Below, piece after piece: positions 1 through 5,413 of a DNA stretch of 9,696 nucleotides. The stretch lies in assembly GCA_963579025.1 (NCBI GenBank), contig CAUZFZ010000260.1:1-9696 (forward strand). Reading direction: 5' to 3'. The position numbers and the translations under genes were made by a program. This DNA comes from CAUZFZ01 sp963579025. GTDB taxonomy: Bacteria; Planctomycetota; Planctomycetia; Planctomycetales; Planctomycetaceae. A model generated the notes under the pieces. It saw only the letters and a program-made list of their open reading frames with translations, made no database searches and was not told the origin of the DNA. Numbering within the stretch: the first letter of the stretch is position 1; the number at the start of each line of letters is the position of its first letter.

Positions 1-304
1 CGTGAAATTCCGTTTGTCACTGGAATAAACACGCTGAAGCAGACTTCTGTTCGATTCTTCGAGGAGCGTTTTTCGATTTTGACACGCAATTCTACGGCAC
101 CAAATCAGTTTCCCGACGGGCACTAGTCTAACGCCGTCCACAAATCCTGAGGGTTGGAGTTCAGCCTTCAAGCTGCATCGTTATTCCATGAGCAGATTCA
201 ACATGGCTTCAGACATGGTCCTGCCGAGCTGAATGAAGAAACGCCCGGATAGCGAGGATTCGTTCTGGCTTTCCTGAGGTTCTGTCTCTACGGCTCGGTC
301 ACAG
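1..304. other. Region without a supportable gene, downstream of the sialidase-like gene
   Basis: No gene can be supported here. Two short frames are open to the left edge. On the plus strand, codons run from base 1 to a TAG at 124-126 (41 residues, possibly the tail of a gene beginning outside the window). On the minus strand, the frame is open from 180 to 1 but has no ATG, only GTG and TTG candidates. Neither peptide resembles a family I recognise. A 67-codon minus-strand frame (181..384) overlaps the end of the sialidase-like gene out of frame and looks accidental. I see no GC-rich hairpin followed by a T-run that would serve as an intrinsic terminator for the minus-strand operon. Confidence 0.5.
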
Positions 305-1690
305 TCATGGTAATTGAAACTCCCGGCTCCGCGCAGCGGCAGACACTCGCCCCTTTTCGTCCACAGCAGTGACTTCGAACGCATAGATGCTGCCGAGCAG
401 AAGCTGGCGGCGGAGACTCAAGCTGCAAGAATCGCCTGGTATTTCGATGGCGGCGTAAGGTTGCACTTGAGTGGTGGGCCAGAGGTCGCCGGGTTTGATG
501 AGCACGGGTGTGACGCGATACGCCACCGCGTTCGGCGACGCTGCCCAGGTAAGAACGCCGTCTTTGAACTTCAGGTTGGTCGGCGCGTTGACGGTTTTTG
601 CTGGTAGGGGTTGAGGACCGATTCGCAGATGCCATGCATCGATTCTGCGGTTCGCGGGGCTTGTCACGATGAGCTTGTCTTCGCCTGCGATGGCCGCGCC
701 GACATTGCCGCCCGTCAGGCTACTGATGACGAAGGCGCGGCTCCAGTTGCGGCCGGTCCCATCGGAAGAGAGATAGACGCGGCAATGATTGCGGCTCAAC
801 GCGGTTGTGAGCGTGAGGATTCCATTCTGCAACAGATGTAAGGTAGGTAACTTGCCGGCGAAGGACAGGACTCGCGGCTGCTCCCAGGTCTTGCCGCCAT
901 CGGCTGAACGCACGGAAACGAAGTTGGATTTCACGGTGCTTCCGGTGCGAACGACCACCAGCGTTTCGCCGTCCCTGGTTGGCGAAACGGTTGCTTCCAA
1001 CCAGGGCGTGACGACGCGGGCTCCCGCGCGGACCATCTGGACGACAGTGGTGATAACGGAGCGGACCGTCCACACCCGACCGCCGTCCTCGCTTTGTAAC
1101 AACACGACCTTGTTGCCTGTTTTGTTCCAGACGTAAGCAGGCATGAGCAACAAGCCGCTTTCCTCTTCAATGACGTGAGCCAGGGGGCGAGCGATGACGC
1201 CGACTTCCGGCGGGCAATCGATCCTGGCCTGCGCGAGCTTCCAACTCTCACCGTGGTCCTCAGAAACGGCGATCTGGTAAGCGTCGTCCGGCACGTCAGG
1301 GAGCCTGGCTTCACGTCGTTTCTCTGGATCAGGCACCCATTTGATTCCGAAGGCAAACAGGTTGCCATTGCTGAGTCGTTCCGCCCAGAGATCGATCATT
1401 CCCGACATGGGCCAGTTGTCGCGGCCCTTCGTCCACGTCATTCCGCCGTCAGTAGAAATCGCCGATGCGATCCCATTTGAGCCGCCGAAGTCATCCGGAT
1501 GATTCGGATAGAAATTCAGCACGCGATTCCCCACGATCACGGGATAGCCGCCGCCGGTGATACCCACCCGTTCGACAACCGTGATGCGCGGACTGACCAC
1601 GACCTCGACTTCTGCCACGGCAGTAGCCGACAGGAAAGTCAGAAGCACAGGAAGGAACGTTTCCAGGCAGACAGAGAGAGTGTGTTTCAT
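305..1690 (-). CDS. Exported sialidase-like BNR/Asp-box protein with C-terminal FN3-like domain
   Basis: A 461-residue protein predicted to fold as a six-bladed sialidase-type beta-propeller and be exported. From the ATG at 1690, residues 1-26 form a signal peptide (MKH, a hydrophobic stretch, then AVA before EVEV). A TTG at 1732 is in frame, but it would place 14 polar residues before this peptide, so the ATG is preferred even though no clear Shine-Dalgarno precedes it. Asp boxes (S-x-D-x-G-x-x-W) lie at residues 79-86, 143-150, 200-207 and 262-269, with a divergent copy at 308-316. Glu232 (LEATV) followed by Arg248 (VVRTG) matches the conserved Glu/second-Arg region of sialidases. The FRIP-type first-arginine motif expected near the N-terminus is not evident: the corresponding stretch reads GGGYPVIVG. 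Residues about 365-461 look like a fibronectin type III domain (APTNLKF...LTWAAS...YAFEVTAVDEKG). It is the last gene of a probable operon, 60 bases after the M19-like gene. True sialic acid hydrolysis is uncertain, because many planctomycete BNR proteins have unknown substrates. Confidence 0.82.
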   Translation of the reverse strand: MKHTLSVCLETFLPVLLTFLSATAVAEVEVVVSPRITVVERVGITGGGYPVIVGNRVLNFYPNHPDDFGGSNGIASAISTDGGMTWTKGRDNWPMSGMIDLWAERLSNGNLFAFGIKWVPDPEKRREARLPDVPDDAYQIAVSEDHGESWKLAQARIDCPPEVGVIARPLAHVIEEESGLLLMPAYVWNKTGNKVVLLQSEDGGRVWTVRSVITTVVQMVRAGARVVTPWLEATVSPTRDGETLVVVRTGSTVKSNFVSVRSADGGKTWEQPRVLSFAGKLPTLHLLQNGILTLTTALSRNHCRVYLSSDGTGRNWSRAFVISSLTGGNVGAAIAGEDKLIVTSPANRRIDAWHLRIGPQPLPAKTVNAPTNLKFKDGVLTWAASPNAVAYRVTPVLIKPGDLWPTTQVQPYAAIEIPGDSCSLSLRRQLLLGSIYAFEVTAVDEKGRVSAAARSREFQLP

Positions 1691-1750
1691 GGCATTCGCA
1701 CGATGTGCGCCCTGTTGCACTCGGCAACTCAATTCGCAACAGAGCCAGGT

Positions 1751-3130
1751 CTACATGAAGTTTCCGGTTGGCTGTACATCCAGAATCTGTTCTGCGAAGC
1801 GTCGGTAGTTGCCGCCGATGATCTTTCGTATCTCGTCGTCCGAGTGTCCCTGGCAGACGAGCCCGACGGTCCAGTAGGGCCAGTTCGTCCAGTCCAGCGG
1901 ACCGGGTCTCCAGCCGGGAAAGAACGTGCGGTCAGCGCCGATACCCACATGGTCGATTCCGGCAACTTCGATCGCATGCTCAAGATGACGATACCACGTA
2001 CGAAATGACTCCGGCCCCGTGCCCAGGACGTAGTCGATCGTGTAAATCGCGACCAGTCCGCCACGTTTTGCCACGGCTCGCAGCAGTTCGTCCGTCGCGT
2101 TACGTCGACCTGTCTTCTTTGGATACGCGACTCCTTTGGCGTAAGGCTGAGCCATCACACGTTTCACATAGTCAGTATTATCTGTGTCCTCATAGATGGA
2201 AGAGCATGCCGTGTGGCTGATCATCACGGGAGTGAGCGAGGCCTCCACAACATCCAGCGAAGACCGTTCACCGGCATGCGCCAGATCAACCATGATTCCC
2301 AGTTGGTTCATCCGCTGGACGACCTGCTTCCCGAGCGGCTTCAACCCGGTGTCTTTCTCCTGCATCCACGAGCAGCAGACCTTGTTGTCCTGGATGTAGG
2401 TCAGTTGCGACATTCGCACGCCCAGTGCAAAGAACAGATCGAGTCGGGCGATCGGGTCGTCGGCTTCGGCAAAGCATCCAACTCCGGCCAGGTGGTAGAT
2501 CGTGCAGGGATGGCCTTCGCGCCGGGCACGCTGCATGTCTGCGGGACTGGAGACACGGATCAGGTCAGGACGCTGCTGATAAACGAAGTCGATGCGTGCG
2601 AGTCGGTCCAGGGCCGATTCGAAACTGTTCTCATTCGGACCGGCCACATCTTCCGTCGCCAGTTGAACATGAGTCATTGCGTAAATGGCCCGAGATTCAT
2701 CGATCCACTGGCGGTCAAACGCTGACTCAAGCGGCTTGTGTTTGAAGTGAATCTTCCCGAGCTCACGAGCCAGCTCACGTCCCTTGAAACCCTGTTGCTC
2801 CAGCCTGTCACGGTACGGCTTGAGGTCCTGTCGCATCTGGTCGCCCTGCAGGCCGCCGATGTAGGAAACCTGCACTGATCCCTGGACGTCGGCCACGAAG
2901 CTGTCGAAGTGAAGTTCCAGGCCGCGGGCGATTTGTGCGCGAGTCGGCTTCATCTCAGTCAGAAACGCCTCGTGGCCCGCGACGATGCGACCCAGTGTCC
3001 GCGGACGCACACGAAACTTGCGAGCCCGTTCCATCGGATCAACGCTCTTGCCATCGCCAGCGGTCGCAGTCGCTGCTGCCAATGAAGTGCCTGCGAGAAA
3101 ACTGCGGCGCGAACTGACCGGATCGAACAT
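1751..3130 (-). CDS. Tat-exported membrane dipeptidase (peptidase M19)-like protein with altered metal site
   Basis: A 459-residue protein of the amidohydrolase-fold M19 (renal dipeptidase) family. The ATG at 3130 is chosen because AAGGA lies 6 bases upstream and the protein then opens with a twin-arginine signal, SRRSFLAG (residues 7-14), followed by an Ala-rich hydrophobic stretch. An alternative GTG at 3157 overlaps the upstream stop as GTGA. The C-terminal half follows the family closely: GLKPLGKQVVQRMNQLGIMVDLAH (261-285), PVMISHTACSS (301-311), GGLVAIYTIDYV, AGIDHVGIGAD (390-400) and the IIGGNYRRFAEQ end. His285, His306 and Asp400 match metal/active-site residues. The family's N-terminal HxD pair appears as DVQGS (81-85), and the bridging Glu (EGG) appears as AGV (215-217). 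The substrate-binding Arg about 11 residues after the second His is Asp or Thr here. M19 enzymes cleave dipeptides, but with these losses activity is uncertain. It lies 23 bases after the glycoside-hydrolase-like gene and is probably co-transcribed with it. Confidence 0.85.
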   Translation of the reverse strand: MFDPVSSRRSFLAGTSLAAATATAGDGKSVDPMERARKFRVRPRTLGRIVAGHEAFLTEMKPTRAQIARGLELHFDSFVADVQGSVQVSYIGGLQGDQMRQDLKPYRDRLEQQGFKGRELARELGKIHFKHKPLESAFDRQWIDESRAIYAMTHVQLATEDVAGPNENSFESALDRLARIDFVYQQRPDLIRVSSPADMQRARREGHPCTIYHLAGVGCFAEADDPIARLDLFFALGVRMSQLTYIQDNKVCCSWMQEKDTGLKPLGKQVVQRMNQLGIMVDLAHAGERSSLDVVEASLTPVMISHTACSSIYEDTDNTDYVKRVMAQPYAKGVAYPKKTGRRNATDELLRAVAKRGGLVAIYTIDYVLGTGPESFRTWYRHLEHAIEVAGIDHVGIGADRTFFPGWRPGPLDWTNWPYWTVGLVCQGHSDDEIRKIIGGNYRRFAEQILDVQPTGNFM

Positions 3131-3141
3131 GGGATGTCCTT
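3131..3141 (-). promoter_or_regulatory. Ribosome-binding site deciding the M19-like start
   Basis: Read on the minus strand this is AAGGA followed by CATCCC and the ATG at 3130. It is a good Shine-Dalgarno match with 6-base spacing and supports this ATG over the GTG at 3157. Confidence 0.6.
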
Positions 3142-3153
3142 GAATCTGTCGTG

Positions 3154-5091
3154 TCACTGTTCATTCGACAGCGGATACTGCAGCAGCACGATCGCCCAGT
3201 AGCGGAATGACGGGACCTCAACCACGACGTCGCGGCCTGAGCGGTCGATGTCGATCGGGCGAATCCAGCCCGGCCACTCGTAGCTCAGGGCGTATGCACG
3301 GGCCTGATCGTGTGGCAGGTCTGCCGGCTGTCTGAATCGGACTGTGGAGTTTTCGACCAGCGGTGGCTCGTCGCACTCATTGACGTGCATCTCGTCTTTG
3401 AGAGGCTGGTTCCAGAGCTGCGCGACCATCGTGAACTGCCCACGATCGGTGACCGTGCTGGCAAACGGTTTCCAGATTACCGGTCGAGAGGCATCGACCG
3501 AGAAGCGGCCGGCAAGACCGCTCACGCCATCACCGGCTGTTAAGGGGTGACTGCTCGGATGAAACAGGTACATGGCGTAACGCTGGGCAAAGGTCACCAG
3601 TTCACGATACCACGGTTTGTGGTTGACGTTGGGAGCAACGACGCCCGTCCCGCGGGCTCCGCAGGCGTATGACAACGAGTACGCATGCTGAATGAATGCG
3701 TCGGCGCCGAGATTCGGGTGCCCGCCGGTGTAGTGGTAACCGCCGTACCGACGCACTCGCTCGTTGCCTTTGCTCCAGAACTGCAGCGTCCTCGTCCAGT
3801 TGCGATGCATTCCGGCGGTGCGTCCCTGTCCGAGGTTGACGAAGTGCTTCTCGTCGATGATCAGGGAGTCGCGGATCATCTCAGAGTATGCCCGCGTCGG
3901 TGGCGGGTTGATTTCCTCGTTATCGGGATAGACAGAGTTCATGATCTGCAGGTTGTATCCCAGCACCAGCTCCGGCCAGGCCGCGAGCATTCGATTCTTC
4001 CAGCGGTGAATAATCCGCACGTTCTCTGCATCGGGATCGTCTGCTGCGTCAAGCCGGCCCGTGTGGTCGTAGTACTTTGTATGAACAGCTCCTCCCGATC
4101 CGATCTGCAGCAGCCAGTTGGTATGCGGGTGATAGTAGTAACCCGGGTGCCAGTCCCACCGGATGCAGTCAAAGTCGAATCTTTTGATAGCCCGGAGGTA
4201 CTGATCGATTCCATCATCAAGGACATCGTCGTCGTTAAGCTTTGGAACCATTGACCAGCGTTTCAGTTTCCGCAGGTCAGCAGTCGGCGTCTCTGGATTC
4301 GAGTCCGCTTCGTCCCACTTCCGAAGTTCCTCGTCCGACAGCGGCGTCACCTGTCCGTCCGGTTTGCGGTACCACACTTTCTCTGGAGTCGCGTTCGCCC
4401 AACGATACCCGGCCGCACCTTCGAGAGTGATGCGGCCATAGGTCACGGTGAACATTCCGCGTTTTTTCGCATGGCGGACCATCAGGTCGACATCATCGAG
4501 TGACACGCGATACCGCATCTGGCCACAGATCCACGACTCCGTTGTCGGGAACACCTTTCCCCAGTTGCTCGGCGCCCAGCAAGAGACATGCACGATCGGG
4601 ACGCCGTGGTCGTGAAACCTCTCGTAGGCATAGGCGATAGGGTCCCGACGTCCTGACTTGAAGTAACCGGGGCTGATATAGGCAAGATTCGCTGCCGCCT
4701 TCACCAGGTTATTGGAAACAACAAACACCTGCCGGTCTGAAACGGTGTCCTCGCCGTCGATTTCCAGTCTCGCGGTACACTGGCAGCCCCACAGCTCGTC
4801 GTCAGGTGCGTCCCACTGCAATTCGCGGTGAATCGAACTGTTCGGTTCGAGTGACACGGCTTCAAGTGCCACTGGGAATCGAGTCGCCACGTCGCAGAAG
4901 ACATCCACGACGAGACTTCCATTGATCGTCTGCTTGCCGGAATTGCGGGCATCAACTGACAGGCGGACTGTGCCCTCGGGCTGGTATGCCACTCGGTCAG
5001 TGGAAACATCAAGCGAGACATCCGCCGCGGTCGCGGACCAGTCAGAACTGAGCACGAACAGCCACAGCATCAATTGAAAGACGCACCTCAT
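3154..5091 (-). CDS. Secreted glycoside-hydrolase-like protein, N-terminal beta-sandwich plus TIM-barrel-like domain
   Basis: A 645-residue exported protein. The ATG at 5091 is chosen because it starts a signal peptide (MRCVFQLMLWLFVLSS...ATAA, residues 1-23) and has AAGG 8 bases upstream. The frame stays open a further 53 codons to a GTG at 5250, but that extension runs into a repeat relic. Residues 25-125 resemble an immunoglobulin-like/CARDB sandwich (STDRVAYQPEGTVRLSV). Residues about 133-510 look like a glycosidase barrel: a strand/helix start (NLAYISPGY), aromatic-rich loops (CWAPSNWGKVF), YERFHDHGVPIVHV, HAKKRGMFTVTYGR and FDFDCIRWDWHPGYYYHP (305-322). The Asp at 313 is a candidate active-site acid, as are Asp413/Glu414 in IIDEKHF. 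Residues about 525-640 form a C-terminal beta-rich domain, as is usual in alpha-amylase-superfamily and GH66-like enzymes. I cannot place it in a named family, and substrate and activity are unknown. It is the first gene of the probable three-gene operon. Confidence 0.7.
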   Translation of the reverse strand: MRCVFQLMLWLFVLSSDWSATAADVSLDVSTDRVAYQPEGTVRLSVDARNSGKQTINGSLVVDVFCDVATRFPVALEAVSLEPNSSIHRELQWDAPDDELWGCQCTARLEIDGEDTVSDRQVFVVSNNLVKAAANLAYISPGYFKSGRRDPIAYAYERFHDHGVPIVHVSCWAPSNWGKVFPTTESWICGQMRYRVSLDDVDLMVRHAKKRGMFTVTYGRITLEGAAGYRWANATPEKVWYRKPDGQVTPLSDEELRKWDEADSNPETPTADLRKLKRWSMVPKLNDDDVLDDGIDQYLRAIKRFDFDCIRWDWHPGYYYHPHTNWLLQIGSGGAVHTKYYDHTGRLDAADDPDAENVRIIHRWKNRMLAAWPELVLGYNLQIMNSVYPDNEEINPPPTRAYSEMIRDSLIIDEKHFVNLGQGRTAGMHRNWTRTLQFWSKGNERVRRYGGYHYTGGHPNLGADAFIQHAYSLSYACGARGTGVVAPNVNHKPWYRELVTFAQRYAMYLFHPSSHPLTAGDGVSGLAGRFSVDASRPVIWKPFASTVTDRGQFTMVAQLWNQPLKDEMHVNECDEPPLVENSTVRFRQPADLPHDQARAYALSYEWPGWIRPIDIDRSGRDVVVEVPSFRYWAIVLLQYPLSNEQ

Positions 5092-5110
5092 TTGGCGGAC
5101 CTTGCGTTTG

Positions 5111-5151
5111 AGCCAGTTGAAATGGCTGGCGCCTACACTCGCTTCGCGCCA
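5111..5151 (-). repeat. Two adjacent small hairpins in the leader of the glycoside-hydrolase-like gene
   Basis: AGCCA at 5111-5115 pairs with TGGCT at 5123-5127 (5-base stem, 7-base loop). TGGCGC at 5127-5132 pairs with GCGCCA at 5146-5151 (6-base stem, 13-base loop). They share base 5127, so they may be alternatives or stacked. They lie 20 to 60 bases upstream of the ATG at 5091, where they would be in the transcript leader. A regulatory role is inference only; stems this short occur by chance. Confidence 0.3.
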
Positions 5152-5223
5152 CCCTGAATGACGGGTGTATTTTACGACGAACCGTCGGACATTCACTGCC
5201 GGGCAGCAGCCGGGACAGTTTCG

Positions 5224-5352
5224 AATGCCATTCCCGTCTCCGATCAGCACGCTGACTGCAGCACTACCGTAGTCAGGTGTGACCAGGTCCGGAATGCCGT
5301 CCCCATTGATATCGGCCGCTTCGACTTTCCCGGGTCCGTATCCGACTTCGAA
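5224..5352 (-). pseudogene. Orphan FG-GAP/VCBS repeat remnant
   Basis: Translating the minus strand from 5352 gives a near-perfect single FG-GAP/VCBS repeat of about 40 residues. It opens FEVGYGPGKVEAAD, continues with the calcium-binding loop DINGDGIPD and LVTPDYGSAAVSVL, and closes with IGDGNG. The repeat belongs to the integrin alpha-like beta-propeller family, which is abundant in planctomycete surface proteins. Family proteins normally carry several tandem copies after a signal peptide. Here only one remains: upstream the frame reaches a stop near the end of the M3 gene with no ATG start, and downstream the similarity disappears before the hydrolase signal peptide. The frame happens to be continuous with the glycoside-hydrolase-like gene. 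The likeliest reading is a decayed gene fragment. A fusion read from a non-ATG codon is possible but would leave the signal peptide internal. Confidence 0.6.
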
Positions 5353-5413
5353 TGCCGACTCACGTCGAGTTGCATCTGAAATGCGCGTGGAGCAGTATGG
5401 TGTGCGACGCGTC

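Larger units (their letters stand above)
5092..5413. other. 322-base gap: leader of the glycosidase-like operon and an FG-GAP relic
   Basis: The gap lies between the M3 peptidase stop and the glycoside-hydrolase-like start. On the minus strand it contains an FG-GAP repeat remnant (about 5224..5352) and two adjacent inverted repeats (5111..5127 and 5127..5151) near the downstream start. A plus-strand frame (5158..5379) is the shadow of the relic. I do not see a convincing promoter or intrinsic terminator. Confidence 0.55.

Noticed and set aside
1..180. Minus-strand frame open across the left edge, and a plus-strand frame open to 124-126
   Set aside because: The minus frame has no ATG and neither peptide resembles a known family; both are too short to call as genes.
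181..384. Minus-strand 67-codon frame at the end of the sialidase-like gene
   Set aside because: It overlaps the FN3-like coding end out of frame, has no Shine-Dalgarno and no recognisable sequence. A frameshifted extension of the sialidase was considered, but its FN3-like domain already ends naturally.
1499..2008. Plus-strand open frame of 169 codons bridging the sialidase-like and M19-like genes
   Set aside because: It lies antisense across the ends of two well-supported genes and shows no family features.
3155..3157. GTG start overlapping the upstream stop (GTGA) for the M19-like gene
   Set aside because: The ATG at 3130 has a better ribosome-binding site and gives a proper twin-arginine signal at the N-terminus.
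3685..4254. Plus-strand open frame of 189 codons
   Set aside because: It is antisense to the glycoside-hydrolase-like gene, has no recognisable motif or signal, and its composition is what a shadow of that gene would give.
3154..5250. Longer start (GTG at 5250) for the glycoside-hydrolase-like gene
   Set aside because: It would bury the signal peptide 53 residues inside the protein, and its first residues are the tail of the FG-GAP repeat remnant.
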